A stretch of 64,000 nucleotides of DNA from Xanthomonas sp. AM6 (GCF_025665335.1 NZ_CP106869.1:3498501-3562500), one strand, 5' to 3'. Shown: positions 1 to 14,150, counted from the first letter of the stretch. A program made the numbers and translations. The notes: generated from the letters alone by a model not told the origin.

Positions 1-281
1 CGCCGCAACACGATCCTGTAGCGCCGGCCCATGGCGGCGCGCCATGCAGCGCGCGCACGGACACCGACGCCCTCGCCCTCCATCCACCCGGATGCGCAGC
101 GATCGCGCCGACGCAGCGCCGCGACCTGCGGCACATTCCCTACGCCCCATCCGCGCAATGCGCGGCCGGTGCACGGACCGTTAACGCGGCACGGCACAGC
201 ATCGGCCGGACGGCGGCCCAGCGCCTTCGCAGCGCTCGCTGCCTTCCGCCGTCTCGCCCCATTCCCCCGGAGCATCATCCC
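1..281. other. Left-edge intergenic region
   Basis: No convincing gene is visible. The first 21 bases can be read as six sense codons and TAG, which could be the last codons of a gene lying to the left of the window, but nothing supports this beyond the open frame. The rest is GC-rich spacer leading to the catalase start. Confidence 0.4.
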
Positions 282-2387
<2,106 letters not shown>

Positions 2388-2411
2388 GCCTGCGCGGCCC
2401 GCTCGCTCCGA

Positions 2412-2446
2412 CCGCGCCTGGCGCCTGCCTGGCGCGGTTTTCGTTT
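2412..2446 (+). terminator. Rho-independent terminator after catalase
   Basis: A 7-bp perfect stem CCGCGCC (2412-2418) / GGCGCGG (2431-2437) is followed directly by TTTT and a T-rich stretch, 25 bases after the catalase stop codon. Confidence 0.8.
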
Positions 2447-3254
2447 GGGGAGGCGGATGGTCTGGTCGTCCCGGCCGATCGCCCCTATCCGAGCGGCTGA
2501 GGTGCCGCCGACCGGCCACGTCACGGGCCATCGCGGACGGGAGGGCATTGTGCAGTCCGGCGTCGCCGAACGTCTCGCCGGCGTCCCTCGTGCCGGATCG
2601 AGGTGGCGCCGACCTCGCCTGTCTAATTTTTCGCCATGGCTCTTGACAGTCTTGTGGCACGTGGCCGCGGCGGGCTTATCCACACCCTTATGCAGAAGTC
2701 ATCCACACCCCTTGTGGACAACATCGCAGCCGGCGGCGCAGCTGGCGCCAAGAATCAAGTGATTGAAAACCAAGGGAATCCCCTGCGCGCCTGTTGACAA
2801 ACGCCGATCTGCTGCGACGTCGGCTGCTGTCTCGCAACAAAGCCGGGACAAAACTTATCCCGAGGCCTGGCCGCTGCGCTCGCAAGTCCACGTTCATGGC
2901 TGAATGCGCATTGCCCTGGCCACGGTCGCATCCCTGCGCAGGCCGCTGACCGTCGCCGTCATGAGACGGACATGGCGGTGGATCGGCGCTTGGTATATGC
3001 GCAGCGGCTGTTCCCTTCTCCCCCGGGACCATGACCCCCCTTTGGGGGAAAGGTGCCCCGCAGGACGGATGAGGGGTATGGGCGAAGCCTCATGCATCCA
3101 GAGAGTCGCGAGGCGCTTCGCGCCGGACCCTCACTCCAGCCCGCTCCCGATGGAAGGGGGGGCCAAATCGAGCCGGAACTGTTCCCTCTCCCAGCAACGC
3201 TCGGTCGCCGCCGGCTGTCCGCAGCAGCGCTTCGGCCAGGCTGCGCTCCACTGC
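2447..3254. other. Long intergenic region
   Basis: About 800 bp without a supportable gene. It contains a cluster of DnaA-box-like 9-mers near 2676-2721 (listed separately). From about 3010 to 3200 there is a C-rich element (CCCCCGGGACC, then CGGATGAGGG, then CCCTCACTCC) that resembles the gene-poor repeat sequences also present near 43.7, 44.6 and 46.9 kb. Short open frames here have no protein-like character. Confidence 0.5.
2676..2721. promoter_or_regulatory. Cluster of DnaA-box-like 9-mers
   Basis: Three near-consensus DnaA boxes lie within 46 bp: TTATCCACA at 2676-2684 (perfect), TCATCCACA at 2699-2707 (one mismatch) and TGTGGACAA at 2713-2721 (inverted, one mismatch). Weaker variants follow near 2792 and 2854. 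No dnaA, dnaN or repA gene is nearby, so this is not evidently the chromosome origin. The boxes are seen; binding by DnaA is inference. Confidence 0.4.
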
Positions 3255-3440
3255 TTCAGGTAATCGTTGGATCCACTCGCGCGCCTGCACGCGCACCATC
3301 GCCTCCACCAGCGACACATCCTCGGGCGCGGCCAGCGGCAGGAAAGCGCCGCAGCGCCCGTACAGGTCGGCGCTGAAGCCCAGGTTGGCGCCGTGGAGGT
3401 GCGGATGGTCGTCGCTGCGGCATTCGCCGGCGCGCCGCAA
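3255..3440 (-). pseudogene. Remnant of a family 2 glycosyltransferase C-terminus
   Basis: On the minus strand a short open stretch reads HLHGANLGFSADLY, then a Gly/Ala-Phe turn and EDVSLVEAM. That order (HGANLG, then a tyrosine and aromatic-rich turn, then ED with Leu/Val) is typical of the C-terminal acceptor part of GT2 glycosyltransferases. Everything before and after is missing: the frame breaks upstream of about 3440 and dissolves into repeat-like sequence below 3250. I read it as a decayed gene fragment. It could be a chance open frame, since GC-rich DNA has many of these. Confidence 0.35.
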
Positions 3441-3482
3441 CCCGGCGTGCCTTTCGATCGGTGCAGCGCGCGTACGCGGCGC

Positions 3483-3518
3483 GGCCTCGCCCGCCGCACG
3501 ATGGCGGCAGGCGAGGCC
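3483..3518 (-). terminator. Hairpin just downstream of the dehydrogenase
   Basis: A 9-bp inverted repeat GGCCTCGCC (3483-3491) / GGCGAGGCC (3510-3518), with an inner CGCC/GGCG pairing, starts five bases past the stop codon of the dehydrogenase. There is no T-tract, so it may be an attenuating or mRNA-protecting hairpin, not a classical terminator. Confidence 0.4.
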
Positions 3519-3522
3519 CGGT

Positions 3523-4686
3523 TCACGGGGTCAGGATCACCTTGCGGCAGTCCTGTTCCTTCTTGTCGAAGATCGCGTAGCCGTCGGCCGCCTGCGCCAG
3601 GCTCAGCCGGTGGGTGATGATCTCGTTCGGCTTCAGCCGGCCTTCGCCGATGTGCTCCAGCAGTTCCGGCATGAAACGCTGCACGTGGGTCTGGCCCATC
3701 TTGAAGCTCAGCCCCTTATCGAAGGCGTCGCCGAACAGGAAGCCGTGGATGAAGCCGGCATACACGCCCGGCACGCTGACCGTGCCGCCGCGGCGGGTGG
3801 CGGCGATGCACTGGCGCAGCGCGGTGCCGCTGCTGCCTTCCAGCTTCAGCGTGGCCATCACCGTCTCCACGGTGCTGCCCTTGGCCTCGAAGCCGACCGC
3901 GTCGATGCTGGCGTCCACGCCGCGGCCGTCGGTCTGGCCGACGATGATGTCGGCCGGGTCGTCGATCTCCTCGAAATTGAGCGGGATCACGCCATAGGTC
4001 TTCTGCGCGAAATCCAGCCGGTACGGATAGCGGTCGACCATGAAGATGCGTTCGGCGCCGAGCATGCGGCAGCACGCGGCGGTCATCAGCCCCACCGGGC
4101 CGGCGCCGAAGATCGCCACCGTGCTGCCCTGGCGCACGCCGGCATTGAGCGCGGCCTGGTAGCCGGTGGGCAGGATGTCGGACAGGAACAGCACCTGCTC
4201 GTCGTGCAGCACGTCCGGCACCACCAGCGGGCCGACGTTGGCCTTGGGCACGCGCACGTACTCGGCCTGGCCGCCGGCCACGCCGCCGTACAGGTGGCTG
4301 TAGCCGAACAGCGCCGCCGGCGGGCGGATGCCCTTCTGGTTCAGCGCCGCGCCCTTGCCGGTGTTGGTGGTCTCGCAGGCGGAGTATTCGGTCAGGCGGC
4401 AGTGGAAGCACTCGCCGCAGGCGATCACGAACGGGATCACCACGCGATCGCCGCGCTTCACGCGCTGCACGCCGGGCCCGACCTCTTCGACCACGCCCAT
4501 GAATTCGTGGCCGAGCACGTCGCCGGTATGCAGGTCGGGAATCTTGCCGCGATACAGATGCAGGTCCGAGCCGCAGATCGCGGTGGCGGTGACCCGCAGC
4601 ACGATGTCGTCGGCGTCGATCAGGACCGGATCGGGAACGGTTTCTACGCGGACGTCTCTGGTGCCGTGATAGGTGAGGGCTTGCAT
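3523..4686 (-). CDS. Zinc-dependent alcohol/formaldehyde-type dehydrogenase
   Basis: A 387-residue medium-chain dehydrogenase that would oxidise an alcohol or hydroxymethyl adduct with NAD(P). The catalytic zinc ligands are Cys38 in ICGSD and His60-Glu61 in LGHEF; the structural zinc ligands are Cys90, 93, 96 and 104. The dinucleotide-binding loop is IFGAGPVG. The long insert after the structural zinc ([14 protein letters not shown] with FGYSHLYGG) is like the glutathione-independent formaldehyde dehydrogenase branch, but the substrate is not settled by sequence. The open frame extends far upstream through the neighbouring gene; I start at the ATG at 4686 because it has AAGGA about 7 bases upstream and is where family similarity begins. 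It appears monocistronic. Confidence 0.9.
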   Translation of the reverse strand: MQALTYHGTRDVRVETVPDPVLIDADDIVLRVTATAICGSDLHLYRGKIPDLHTGDVLGHEFMGVVEEVGPGVQRVKRGDRVVIPFVIACGECFHCRLTEYSACETTNTGKGAALNQKGIRPPAALFGYSHLYGGVAGGQAEYVRVPKANVGPLVVPDVLHDEQVLFLSDILPTGYQAALNAGVRQGSTVAIFGAGPVGLMTAACCRMLGAERIFMVDRYPYRLDFAQKTYGVIPLNFEEIDDPADIIVGQTDGRGVDASIDAVGFEAKGSTVETVMATLKLEGSSGTALRQCIAATRRGGTVSVPGVYAGFIHGFLFGDAFDKGLSFKMGQTHVQRFMPELLEHIGEGRLKPNEIITHRLSLAQAADGYAIFDKKEQDCRKVILTP

Positions 4687-4805
4687 TGGTGGGGTCCTTG
4701 TTGCGACGGCGTGGGGCCCAGTGTGGGCGCGGGCGCCGTGCAACCAGGGTGACCGTGCCGTGAGCCCTGTGTCGCGGCGCGACACGAACGCGTTTAGGAA
4801 GGCGT

Positions 4806-5030
4806 TCAGCGAGCCAGCATGCGCGCGTCGATCGCCTCGCTGGCGAGCATCTTCGCCAGCGCCCGCCGCGCCTGCGCGCGATCGCGCGGATCGGCCTCGT
4901 CCAGTACCTCCTGCGCCAGCACGCTGAACTGCGGCCAGAATTCGGCGGGATGGCGCAGGTGCGCGCACCATTCCGGCAGCATCCGCGCCAGATGCGCCAG
5001 CGCCGCCTGGGTCTGCGCGTGCGTGTTCAT
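4806..5030 (-). CDS. Small protein coupled to the glucan synthase
   Basis: A 74-residue, mostly helical, soluble protein of no family I recognise (MNTHAQTQ start, then [19 protein letters not shown] and [25 protein letters not shown]). Its ATG shares four bases with the TGA of the preceding 2916-residue glucan synthase (ATGA at 5030-5027), so it is very probably translated by coupling from the same mRNA. Codon use matches its neighbours. The association suggests a role linked to cyclic glucan synthesis or just operon membership; there is no signal peptide or membrane segment. Function unknown. Confidence 0.7.
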   Translation of the reverse strand: MNTHAQTQAALAHLARMLPEWCAHLRHPAEFWPQFSVLAQEVLDEADPRDRAQARRALAKMLASEAIDARMLAR

Positions 5031-8000
5031 GCCGGCGCGCGCGGCTGTCGCCATTGCACGCGATGCGCGCGGCCGTCGTCGACCAGCGCGATCCGCGCGT
5101 CCTGCTGGCGCACGTCGTCCACGAACAGGCCGGCGCCCTGCGCGGCATCGCCGGCCTGATCGGCGGCGTACTGCACCAGTTCGATGTGGTATGCGCTGCC
5201 GCCATGACGGTAATGCAGCCGGCAACGCTCCCAGGCCGCCGGCAGGCACGGACGCAGGTGCAGGCTGTCGCCTTCGCGATGCAGGCCCAGCAGCGATTCG
5301 ACCAGCAACCGGTACATCCAGCCGGCCGAGCCGGTGTACCAGGTCCAGCCGCCGCGTCCCACGTGCGGGGCCACGCCGTAGACGTCGGCGGCCAGCACGT
5401 AGGGCTCGACCTTGTAGCGTTCGCTGGCTGCCGCATCCAGGCTGTGCCGGATCGGGTTGATCATCCGCGCCAGCTCCCAGGCGCGCTCGCCGTCGCCGAG
5501 GCGGGCGAAGGCCATCGCCGCCCACACCGCCGCGTGCGTGTATTGCCCGCCGTTCTCGCGCACGCCCGGCACGTAGCCGCGGATGTAGCCGGGATCGTGT
5601 TCGATGCGGTCGAACGGCGGGTCCAGCAATTGGATCAGGCCGGCGTCGCGCTTGACCAGGTGCCGGTCCAGCGCCGCCATCGCCTGCCGCGCGCGCGCCG
5701 GCGCGGCCGCGCCGGACAGCACCGACCAGCTCTGCGAGATCGAGTCGATGCGGCATTCGGCGTTGTCCGCCGAGCCCAGCGCGGTGCCGTCGTCGAACCA
5801 TGCGCGCCGGTACCAGTCGCCGTCCCAGGCGTGCGCTTCCAGGTTGCCGCGCAGCGCCTGCGCGGCCGCGTCGCATTCGTCGGCGAAGGCGGCATCGTCG
5901 CGCCCGCGCGCCACCGTCGCGAACTGCTGCAGCCCGTGGAACAGGAAGAAGCCCAGCCACACGCTCTCGCCCTTGCCGCCCTCGCCCACCCGGTTCATGC
6001 CGTCGTTCCAGTCGCCGGTGCCGATCAGCGGCAGGCCGCGCTCGCCGAGCAGGGCCATGCCGCGGCGCAGCGCCTGCACGCAGTGTGCGTACAGCGATCC
6101 GTGCTGCTGCGACGGCGCCGGCAGGTCGTAGTACGACTCCTCGTCGGCGCCGACGCTGCGGCCTTCGATGTAGCGCACGTCCTCGTCGAGCACGCTGCGG
6201 TCGGCGGTGACCTGCAGGTAGCGGCACGCCGCCAGCGGCAGCCACAGGTAGTCGTCCGAGCAGCGCGTGCGCACGCCGCGGTCCTGCGGCGGATGCCACC
6301 AGTGCAGCACGTCGCCCTGCGGGAACTGGTGCGCGGCGCTGGCCAGCAGGTGCTCGCGCGCCAGCGCCGGGGTGGCGTGGACCAGCGCCATCATGTCCTG
6401 CAGCTGGTCGCGGAAGCCGAACGCGCCGCCGGACTGGTAGTAGCCGCTGCGCGCCAGGTAGCGGCAGGCCAGGGTCTGGTACGGCAGCCAGCCGTTGACC
6501 AGCAGGTCCACGCTGGGATCGGGGGTCTGCACCTGCAGGCCGCCGAGCAGTTGCCGCCAATGGATGCGCACCGCGTCCAGCGCGTCGTGCGCGGCATCGC
6601 GGCCGCGCATGCGCCGCGCCAGCTCCACCGCGGCGTCGTGGTCCTTGCCGGCGCCGAGCCGGAACACGGTCTCGCACGCGGCGCCGGCGGCCAGCGCCAG
6701 CGGCACCTGCAGCGCCGCGCATGGGTCCATCCCGGCGCCCAGGCGTCCGGACAGGCGCTCGCGGCGCAGCGCCTGCGGGTCGGCCATGTCGCCGTTGCGG
6801 CCGAGGAATTCGGCGCGGTCGCCGGTGCAGCTGCGCGCGGCCGCGTCCACGTCGAAGAACGCGGTGCGCGCGGCGAATTCGGCGTTGTACGGGTTGTGCG
6901 CCAGCAACGCGCCGTGCGCGCCGTCCTGCGCGGTGACCACGTGCATCTGCGACTTCACCCGCAGGTCGCCCAGCACCCATTCCACGTAGCCGGTCGCCGA
7001 CAGGCGCCGGCTGCGCCCGGACAGGTTGCGCAGCTTCAGCACCGAGAACTTCACCGCCTCGTGCAGCGCCACGTACACCCACAGCTCGCTGGCGATGCCG
7101 TCCTGCACGTGTTCGTAGACGCTGTAGCCGAAGCCGTGGCGGGTGCGGTAGTCGCCGGCGCCGCGGCGCGGCAGCGGTTGCGGCGACCACACCCGGCCGC
7201 TGTCCTCGTCGCGCAGGTAGAACGCTTCGCCGCAGGTGTCGGCGACCGGGTCGTTGTGCCATGGCGACAGGCGGAACTCATGCGCGTTCTCGAACCAGGT
7301 GTAGCCGGCGGCGCTCTCGCTGAGCACCGTGCCCAGCTGCGCGTTGGCCAGCACGTTGGACCACGGCGCCGGGGTCGGCGCGCCCTCGCGCAGCGCGATC
7401 TGGTATTCGCGGCCGTCGGCGGCGAAGGCGCCGGTGCCGTTGTCGAACAGCACCTCGGCCTGCGCCGGTGCGAACGGCCACGGGTCCTCGCGCACCTCGC
7501 CGGTGGCGGCCGGCGCCGGCGCGTGTTCCTGCGCCTCGGCCATCGCGGCGGCCGGCAGCGGCACCAGTTCCGGCATCCCGCGCGGCGGCGGCAGGTGCCG
7601 GCCGATCTGCGCGGCCAGGGTGCCGCGCTGGTCGCTGACGATGACCCGCGCCACCACCTGCAGCAGGATGCGGTCCTCCTGCGAGATGTTCTGCACCGGG
7701 CGCACGAAGATGCCGCCTGGGCGCTCCAGCACGCTGGCGTCCGGATCGGCCGCGATCATGCCCAGGATCTGCTCCTGCAGCTGTTGCCGGTAGCCGCTCT
7801 GGCTCTCGTTCCAGATCACCAGGTCCGCATGCAGGCCCTTGAGCCGCCAGTAGGCGTGCGCCTGCACCATCTGCCGCACCAGCTCGATGTTGTCGGCATC
7901 GCCGATCTGCAGCAGCGCGATCGGCAGGTCGCCGGAGATCGCATGGCCCCACAGCCCGGACTGGCCGCGCCGGTTCTGCAGCAGCAGGTCGCTGTCGGCG

Positions 8001-11000
8001 CGCAGCGAGGGATTCACGTACACCATCAGCCCGGCCAGGCGCTCGTACAGCTGCGCGTCGGCCTGCGAGGCGTTGATCTGGCGGCGCACCACCTGGCTGT
8101 GGGTCCAGGCCAGGTCGAACACGCGGTCGGCCAGGCGCCGGTCGCGGTACTTGTCGATCAGCGCGGTGCATGCGGCGCGGTCGCCGCCGACGCCATAGAC
8201 GATGTCGATCATCGCAGTCTGCTCCGGCGCCAGCACGATCCGGCAGCGGATCGCGACCACCGGGTCGAGCACCGAGCCGGCGCTGTCGGACAGCGCCACG
8301 TCGTGGCTCAGCGCGCGCGGCGTGCGCGCGCTGTTGCCGCGGCCGAGGAAACGCGCGCGGTCGGTCTCGTAGGAAATCGCGCCGATGTGCGCGTCGTGCA
8401 CCGCCACCAGGTGGAACATCCACGGCGCGACCTCGTCGTGCGCGCGGGTGCGGCGCGTGCACAGCAGCGCCTGCTTGTCGCGGGCGATCTCGGTCTGCAC
8501 GAACAGGTTGCTGAAGGCCGGGTGCAGTTCGTCGGCGATGGCCGGCGCCAGCACCACTTCGGCATAGGTGGTGATCTCGATGGTGCGCGGCTGCCGCGAG
8601 CGGTTGCTGACCCGCAGCCGGCGCAGTTCGATGTCGTCCTCGGCGGAGATCGCCACTTCCATGTGCGTGTCGAAGCCGCGCTTGCGCCCGCGGAACTCGG
8701 CCTTGGCGTCGGAGAAGATCGCCTCGTAGTGGTCCACCGCCACCGCGGTGGGCTGGTAGGCGGCCGACCAGTAGTCGCCGCTGTCCACGTCGCGCAGGTA
8801 GCAGAAGCTGCCCCAGTGGTCGCGGGTGCCGTCCTCGCGCCAGCGGGTGATGGCCATGTCGCGCAGGCGGCTGTAGCCACCGCCGGCGCTGGTCAGCAGG
8901 CCGTGGTAGCGGCCGTTGGAGAGCAGTTGCACGCCCGGCCGCGGCGCGCCGGGATCGCGGAACACGCGCAGCTGGGTCTCCTCCTCGCGCGCGTCCTGGG
9001 CGCTGCGCGCGGCGCCGTCGGCTTCCTGCGGATGGAACACGCCCACGCGCGGAATCCGCTCCTGCAGCAGCAGCAAGGTGGCCTGGAACTCGGCGTCGGC
9101 GGCGAAGCGCTTCTGCATCGGCTGCTCGCGCAGCAGATGGTCCAGCGCCAGCAGGCCCATGCCCTGGTGGTGCGCCATGTACGAGCGGATCAGCGCGAAG
9201 GTCTGGCCGGGCGGCACCCGGCCGGGGGTGTAGTCGATCGCCTCGTGCAGGCCGAAGCGGCCGCCGAAACCCGCTTCGGCCAGCCGCTGCAGGTTGGCGC
9301 AGGCCGCGTCCGGGGCCACCATCAGCGCCATCATGCTCGCGTACGGCGCGATCACCAGGTCCTCGCCGAGGCCGCGCTTGAGGCCCAGGCCGGGCACGCC
9401 GAAGGCGCGGTACTGGTAGTTCATCCGCGCATCGACCGCGTTGTAGCCGGACTCGGACACGCCCCACGGCACCGCGTGCCGCGCGCCGTGCGCGATCTGC
9501 GCGTTGACCGCATGCACGGCCGTCTGGTCGAGCAGGGTGTCGGCGTAGCTGGGCATCACCAGCTGCGGCATCAGGTACTCGAACATCGACCCGGTCCACG
9601 ACAGCAGCGTTGCCTCGCCGTCGACCTCGGTGAGCTGGCGGCCGAGCGCGAACCAGCTTTCCTGCGGCAGCTGGCCCTGGGCGATGGCGACGAAGCTGCA
9701 CAGCCGCGCCTCCGAGGCCAGCAGGTCGTAGTAGCCCTGGTCCAGGCGCCGCTCGTCGACGTTGTAGCCGATCGCCAGCAGCCGCCGCGCCGGGTCGTAG
9801 AGGAAGCCGTATTCCATCAGCGACAGCTGCCCGGCGATATGCGCCAGGCGCTCGAGCTGGTGGATGCGTGCGCGGGCGCGTTCGGCGGCCGCGGCGTCGC
9901 GGGTCTGCGCGGCCAGTGCGCGCAGCGTCGGCAGCGGCGTCTGTGCGGACGTCGCCTCGTCATCGGCGTCGGTGTCGGCCGCCAGCGCCCACGGCGCGAA
10001 CCCGCGCAGTTCGTCCTGCGCGGCGTGGCACGCGGCGAGCAAGGCCTGCGGCCAGTGCGGCGCCAGCGCATCGGCGCAGCGGCCCGCGGTCGGCAGCGGC
10101 GGCGGCCAGTGTTCGGCGATCGCCTGCGCCTGCGCGGCCAGCGCGCACAGCGCGTGCCAGGCCTGCGCCAGCGTCTGCGGCGGGGCCGCGCGCAACGCAT
10201 CCAGGCGCAGCTCGGCCTCCTGCAGCGCCGGCTGCAACGCGGCCGCGGCCGGGCTCTCGTGCGCGGCCTCGCGCAGCACGCCCAGCGTGTCGGCCAGCCC
10301 GTCGAAGGTGGCGGCCGCCAGCAGCGGCGCATCGCACAGCGCCAGCAGGCCCTGGCGCAGGGTCAGCAGATGCCCGGCGAGGTTGCCGCTGTCCACCGTC
10401 GACAGATAGGCCGGCGGCAGCGGCTGCAAGGTCTCGGTGTCGTACCAGTTGTAGAAATGGCCGCGGTGGCGCGGCAGCGTCTCCATCGTCGCCAGGGTCA
10501 GCCGGGTGCGCTCGATCACCCCGCCCGGCTGCAGGTAGCCCAGGTCGTAGGCGGCCAGGTTGCCGAGCAGGGCCAGGCCGATGTTGGTCGGCGAGGTGCG
10601 GCGCGCCACCACCAGTTGCGGATGCTCCTGCACGTTGTCCGGCGGCAGCCAATGGTCCTGCGCGCGCATGTGCACTTCGAAGAACGCCCAGGTGCGGCGC
10701 GCCAGCCGGCCGAGGAAGGCGCGCTGCGGCGGCGCCAGCTGCGCGCGGCGCGGCGCGGCGGCATGCCCCATCCAGGCCATCAGCGCCGGCGCAGCGATCC
10801 ACAGCGCCAGCACCGGCGCGGCCACCCACAGCGCCTGCGGCTGCCGCCAGGCCAGCAGTCCCAGCAGCGCCAGCGCGCACAGCGCCGCTGGCGCCATGCC
10901 GCCGAGTTCGGCCGCGTTGCCGCGGCCGAGGCGCCGCGCCACGTCGCCGGACGCGTGCCATTGCAGCAGGCGCCGGCGGCTGACCAGCATGCGCCACAGC

Positions 11001-13777
11001 GTGCGCACGATCGCCAGCGCGGCGTAGCCGGCCTCGTACGGCAGGCATGCCAGCGCCACCAGCGCGCGCTGCAGTTGCGTCGCCAGGGCCTTGACCAGCG
11101 TGCCCAGGTGCATGCGCCAGGCCATGTCCAGCGGCTTGGCGACCAGGTTGTGCAGTGCCGGCACCACGATCGGCAGGACGAACAGGCCCAGCAGCCAGGC
11201 GCTCCACGCCGCCGGCCGCGGCACCCACAGCCAGCCGATCGCCAGCAGCGCGGTGACGGCCAGCGGCACCAGGCTGCGGCGCAGGTTGTCCAGCAGCTTG
11301 CCGCGCGACAGCGCCGACAGCGGATTGCGCCGGTAGCGGCCGGCGGCATCGGGCACCCACGGCAGCAGCCACGGCAACAGTTGCCAGTCGCCGCGGATCC
11401 AGCGCGCGCGGCGCTGCACGTCGGCCGCGTAGCGCGCCGGGTAGTCCTCGAACAGGCGTACGTCGCTGACCAGCCCGGCGCGCGCGTAGCAGCCCTCCAG
11501 CAGGTCGTGGCTGAGGATGCGGTTGTCCGGCAGGCGGCCGTCCAGCGCCTGCTCGAACGCATCCACGTCGTAGATGCCCTTGCCGACGAACGAGCCTTCG
11601 CCGAACAGGTCCTGGTACACGTCGGACACGGTGCGCGTGTACGGGTCGATGCCCGGCTCGCTGCCGAACAGGCGCGCGTAGCGGGTGATGCGGTGGCCGC
11701 TCATGCTGCTGCCCACGCTTGGCTGCAGGATGCCGTAGCCGCGGGTGACGCGGCCCAGGACCGGATCGATGCGCGCGCGGTTCAGCGGATGCGCCAGGGT
11801 CGCGACGAACTCGCGCGCCGCATCGCGCGGCAGCCGCGTGTCCGCGTCCAGGGTGATCACGTAGCGCACCTGCGCCAGCAACGCGACCGCGCCGATCAGC
11901 GTGCTGAAATCGGCGTCGGCGGCGCCGCCGCGCAGCAGCCGGTTCAACGCCGCCAGCTTGCCGCGCTTGCGCTCGTGGCCGATCCAGGCGCGCTCGCCGG
12001 GATTCCACCGCCGCGGCCGGTGCAGCAGGAAGAACCGGTCGCCGCGTTCGGGCGCATAGCGCTGGTTGAGGCGCGCGATGTGCTGCGCGGCGTGGTCGAG
12101 CAGCGCCGCGTCGCCGGGCAGCGTCGCCTGCGCGGCGTCCAGGAAGTCGGTGAGCAGCGCGAAATGCAGTTGCGCGTCGCGGTTGGCCAGGAACCGCACC
12201 TCCAGCGCCTCGGCCAGTTCGTCGATGGTGGCCGCGTCGCTGAGCATGCTCGGCACCACCACCAGGGTGCGCGCGCCCGCCGGCAGGCCCTTGGCGAAGT
12301 CCATCCGCGGCAGCGTGCGCGGCGCCACCAGCAGCGTCGCCATCCAGTTGACCAGCGCCACGCCCAGCTCGCTGAAGGCCAGCGCGCCCAGCAGCGCGGT
12401 GGTCGCCCACAGCCACGCCGGCACCAGGGGCAGCGCCTGCAGCTGGCCGAGCAGGATCCAGCTGCCTATGCCGGCGATCGCCGCGATCGGCAACAGATAG
12501 GCCGGCAGCGGCAGCGTGCGCCGCGCCATGGCCGGGCGGCGGCGCGCGCGCGGCAGGGCCGCGATCGCCGCCGGCAGCGCGCGCTGGCCGTCGTCGACCA
12601 GGTAGTAGCCGACGTGGCGCAGGTCGTCGCTGGCGCCGGCCTGCGCCAGGCCCAGCACGCACGCGGCCACCGCCTCCTCGCCGGCGCCGCTGCGCCGCGC
12701 CAGCAGTTCGACGGCGTGCCGGTAGCTGTCGCGGGTCTGGAAATCCATCTGCGCGTAGGTGCCGTGCGGATCCTGGCGCAGCTGCGCTTCCACCGCGCTC
12801 AACGCTTCGACGAAATCGCGCCAGTCCATCGTCGCCAGGAAACGCAGGCTGGCGATGCTGTTGCTGATCGAGACCTGGTCGGCGGCCTGTTGCTGGCTTT
12901 CGGCGTGCACCATCGCGTCGATGCGCTGGCCGCCGTCGGCCAGCCACTGCTCGACCCAGGTCACCGGCATCGCCAGCACCCCGCCGCGCCCGTGCAGCCC
13001 GCGCACCAGCTCGGCGACGAACGCGCCGGACAGCGGCGGTTGCGAGCGCGCCATGTCCGCGACCACCAGCACCACGCTCTTGGGCTCCTGCACGGCGGTG
13101 GTGTTGAGCCGGTCGGCCCATTCGCTGGCCAGGCGGTGGTCGATGCCGTCGCGCATCACCCGCGCCGCGACCCGGCGCAGGTTCTCCAGCAGGCCCAGAC
13201 GCAGCATGATCGGGATCGCCCACAGCTCGCCCAGCATCAGCGGCGTCACCGTCTGGTAGGCGGCGATGAAACGGCTGGCCATGTCGGCATCGATGCGGCC
13301 GTCGCCGTGCGCGATCGCGTCCATCGACAAGGCATAGACGCGCGGCAATCCGGCCGAAGCGCCTTGCGCCAGCGCCGGCAGCTGGCGGCTGTAGCCGGCG
13401 GGCAGATGCCGCCGTGCGATCAGGATCTGCTCTTCGACCAGGTAGAAGTTGTCCAGCAGCCACTCGCCGGCCGGGGTGACGCGGATGCCGTCGCGGACCA
13501 TCGCCGCGAGCATCGCCAGGGCGTCGCGCAACACGTCCTCGTTCTGCTTCAGCCGCGCCAGCAGCACCTCGGGGCTGCGCCCGCCGCGCACCCGGTGGGT
13601 GCGCGCCAGCGCCTCGCCGTGCGCGGCCATCTGTTCGGCGCTGAGCAGTTGCGCGCGCAGCGGCTCTTCGGCCGGGGGCGGCGTGCGGCCGCGCTGCAGG
13701 AACCGCGCGCGCATGCCGGAAAGGCCGCGCCGATAAGGGAGCAGCCGTCTACGCAACGCACGCCAGGGGGACGCCAT
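5027..13777 (-). CDS. ndvB: Cyclic beta-1,2-glucan synthase
   Basis: A very large (2916 aa) inner-membrane enzyme that polymerises glucose from UDP-glucose into a beta-1,2-glucan, sets chain length and cyclises it. Order of parts: a cytoplasmic N-terminal region; membrane segments beginning near [19 protein letters not shown]; a GT84 glycosyltransferase with [10 protein letters not shown] (about residue 640), GEGSFVGKG and [10 protein letters not shown]; more membrane segments ([17 protein letters not shown] and following); a glucoamylase-like domain with [19 protein letters not shown] and [10 protein letters not shown]; then carbohydrate-binding repeats and a GH94 phosphorylase-like domain with [16 protein letters not shown] and TGDWNDGMN (about residue 2590), which carries the GH94 acidic residue. 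Length and order match Rhizobium/Brucella NdvB/Cgs. The start is uncertain: I chose the ATG at 13777 because the upstream frame reads as non-coding; the true N-terminus may be somewhat different. Cyclic glucans act in osmoadaptation and host interaction. Confidence 0.93.
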   Translation of the reverse strand: MASPWRALRRRLLPYRRGLSGMRARFLQRGRTPPPAEEPLRAQLLSAEQMAAHGEALARTHRVRGGRSPEVLLARLKQNEDVLRDALAMLAAMVRDGIRVTPAGEWLLDNFYLVEEQILIARRHLPAGYSRQLPALAQGASAGLPRVYALSMDAIAHGDGRIDADMASRFIAAYQTVTPLMLGELWAIPIMLRLGLLENLRRVAARVMRDGIDHRLASEWADRLNTTAVQEPKSVVLVVADMARSQPPLSGAFVAELVRGLHGRGGVLAMPVTWVEQWLADGGQRIDAMVHAESQQQAADQVSISNSIASLRFLATMDWRDFVEALSAVEAQLRQDPHGTYAQMDFQTRDSYRHAVELLARRSGAGEEAVAACVLGLAQAGASDDLRHVGYYLVDDGQRALPAAIAALPRARRRPAMARRTLPLPAYLLPIAAIAGIGSWILLGQLQALPLVPAWLWATTALLGALAFSELGVALVNWMATLLVAPRTLPRMDFAKGLPAGARTLVVVPSMLSDAATIDELAEALEVRFLANRDAQLHFALLTDFLDAAQATLPGDAALLDHAAQHIARLNQRYAPERGDRFFLLHRPRRWNPGERAWIGHERKRGKLAALNRLLRGGAADADFSTLIGAVALLAQVRYVITLDADTRLPRDAAREFVATLAHPLNRARIDPVLGRVTRGYGILQPSVGSSMSGHRITRYARLFGSEPGIDPYTRTVSDVYQDLFGEGSFVGKGIYDVDAFEQALDGRLPDNRILSHDLLEGCYARAGLVSDVRLFEDYPARYAADVQRRARWIRGDWQLLPWLLPWVPDAAGRYRRNPLSALSRGKLLDNLRRSLVPLAVTALLAIGWLWVPRPAAWSAWLLGLFVLPIVVPALHNLVAKPLDMAWRMHLGTLVKALATQLQRALVALACLPYEAGYAALAIVRTLWRMLVSRRRLLQWHASGDVARRLGRGNAAELGGMAPAALCALALLGLLAWRQPQALWVAAPVLALWIAAPALMAWMGHAAAPRRAQLAPPQRAFLGRLARRTWAFFEVHMRAQDHWLPPDNVQEHPQLVVARRTSPTNIGLALLGNLAAYDLGYLQPGGVIERTRLTLATMETLPRHRGHFYNWYDTETLQPLPPAYLSTVDSGNLAGHLLTLRQGLLALCDAPLLAAATFDGLADTLGVLREAAHESPAAAALQPALQEAELRLDALRAAPPQTLAQAWHALCALAAQAQAIAEHWPPPLPTAGRCADALAPHWPQALLAACHAAQDELRGFAPWALAADTDADDEATSAQTPLPTLRALAAQTRDAAAAERARARIHQLERLAHIAGQLSLMEYGFLYDPARRLLAIGYNVDERRLDQGYYDLLASEARLCSFVAIAQGQLPQESWFALGRQLTEVDGEATLLSWTGSMFEYLMPQLVMPSYADTLLDQTAVHAVNAQIAHGARHAVPWGVSESGYNAVDARMNYQYRAFGVPGLGLKRGLGEDLVIAPYASMMALMVAPDAACANLQRLAEAGFGGRFGLHEAIDYTPGRVPPGQTFALIRSYMAHHQGMGLLALDHLLREQPMQKRFAADAEFQATLLLLQERIPRVGVFHPQEADGAARSAQDAREEETQLRVFRDPGAPRPGVQLLSNGRYHGLLTSAGGGYSRLRDMAITRWREDGTRDHWGSFCYLRDVDSGDYWSAAYQPTAVAVDHYEAIFSDAKAEFRGRKRGFDTHMEVAISAEDDIELRRLRVSNRSRQPRTIEITTYAEVVLAPAIADELHPAFSNLFVQTEIARDKQALLCTRRTRAHDEVAPWMFHLVAVHDAHIGAISYETDRARFLGRGNSARTPRALSHDVALSDSAGSVLDPVVAIRCRIVLAPEQTAMIDIVYGVGGDRAACTALIDKYRDRRLADRVFDLAWTHSQVVRRQINASQADAQLYERLAGLMVYVNPSLRADSDLLLQNRRGQSGLWGHAISGDLPIALLQIGDADNIELVRQMVQAHAYWRLKGLHADLVIWNESQSGYRQQLQEQILGMIAADPDASVLERPGGIFVRPVQNISQEDRILLQVVARVIVSDQRGTLAAQIGRHLPPPRGMPELVPLPAAAMAEAQEHAPAPAATGEVREDPWPFAPAQAEVLFDNGTGAFAADGREYQIALREGAPTPAPWSNVLANAQLGTVLSESAAGYTWFENAHEFRLSPWHNDPVADTCGEAFYLRDEDSGRVWSPQPLPRRGAGDYRTRHGFGYSVYEHVQDGIASELWVYVALHEAVKFSVLKLRNLSGRSRRLSATGYVEWVLGDLRVKSQMHVVTAQDGAHGALLAHNPYNAEFAARTAFFDVDAAARSCTGDRAEFLGRNGDMADPQALRRERLSGRLGAGMDPCAALQVPLALAAGAACETVFRLGAGKDHDAAVELARRMRGRDAAHDALDAVRIHWRQLLGGLQVQTPDPSVDLLVNGWLPYQTLACRYLARSGYYQSGGAFGFRDQLQDMMALVHATPALAREHLLASAAHQFPQGDVLHWWHPPQDRGVRTRCSDDYLWLPLAACRYLQVTADRSVLDEDVRYIEGRSVGADEESYYDLPAPSQQHGSLYAHCVQALRRGMALLGERGLPLIGTGDWNDGMNRVGEGGKGESVWLGFFLFHGLQQFATVARGRDDAAFADECDAAAQALRGNLEAHAWDGDWYRRAWFDDGTALGSADNAECRIDSISQSWSVLSGAAAPARARQAMAALDRHLVKRDAGLIQLLDPPFDRIEHDPGYIRGYVPGVRENGGQYTHAAVWAAMAFARLGDGERAWELARMINPIRHSLDAAASERYKVEPYVLAADVYGVAPHVGRGGWTWYTGSAGWMYRLLVESLLGLHREGDSLHLRPCLPAAWERCRLHYRHGGSAYHIELVQYAADQAGDAAQGAGLFVDDVRQQDARIALVDDGRAHRVQWRQPRAPA

Positions 13778-14150
13778 GATGATCCAGAGGAGCCACAGGG
13801 CCCGCTTGGCGCCACATGTAGCAGCCGCCGGCAGCGCCAGGCGTGAATGCGCAACCGCATTGCCTGCCGTGCCGGACTGGCATGGCGGCGCTATGCGGGG
13901 CGCAGGCGCGCTGCGGCTGACGCTGCGGCCTGCGCCCCGCGCGCGGACGCCGTGCGCATCTCGTTGCGTGCGCCATCGCCGGGCACCGCACTGCGCCGGC
14001 AATGCGGCGCGATTGCGCAGCGTTCAGGCGCCGCGGATGGCGGCCTGGGTCGAAGCGAAGGCGGACGACGGCGGGAATGGGGCTTGCGCCTCCCCGCACG
14101 AGCGGCGCGCGCGACACGCCCGCAACGGCGCTGCGGCCGCGGCGGCGCGC
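13778..14150. other. Spacer between regulator and glucan synthase
   Basis: About 370 bp of GC-rich sequence between the end of the GntR-type gene and the chosen start of the glucan synthase. No separate gene is supported; it must hold the promoter for the large gene, or part of its N-terminal coding region if translation begins upstream of my chosen ATG. Confidence 0.4.

Noticed and set aside
2676-2721. Chromosomal origin of replication
   Set aside because: DnaA boxes are present, but there is no dnaA, dnaN, gyrB or recF and no AT-rich unwinding region, so only a box cluster is claimed.
5054-13846. Very long open frame on the strand opposite the glucan synthase (about 2930 codons)
   Set aside because: It is Gln/Arg/His/Val-rich without domains and mirrors the GC-biased codons of the real minus-strand gene, which has clear GT84 and GH94 motifs.
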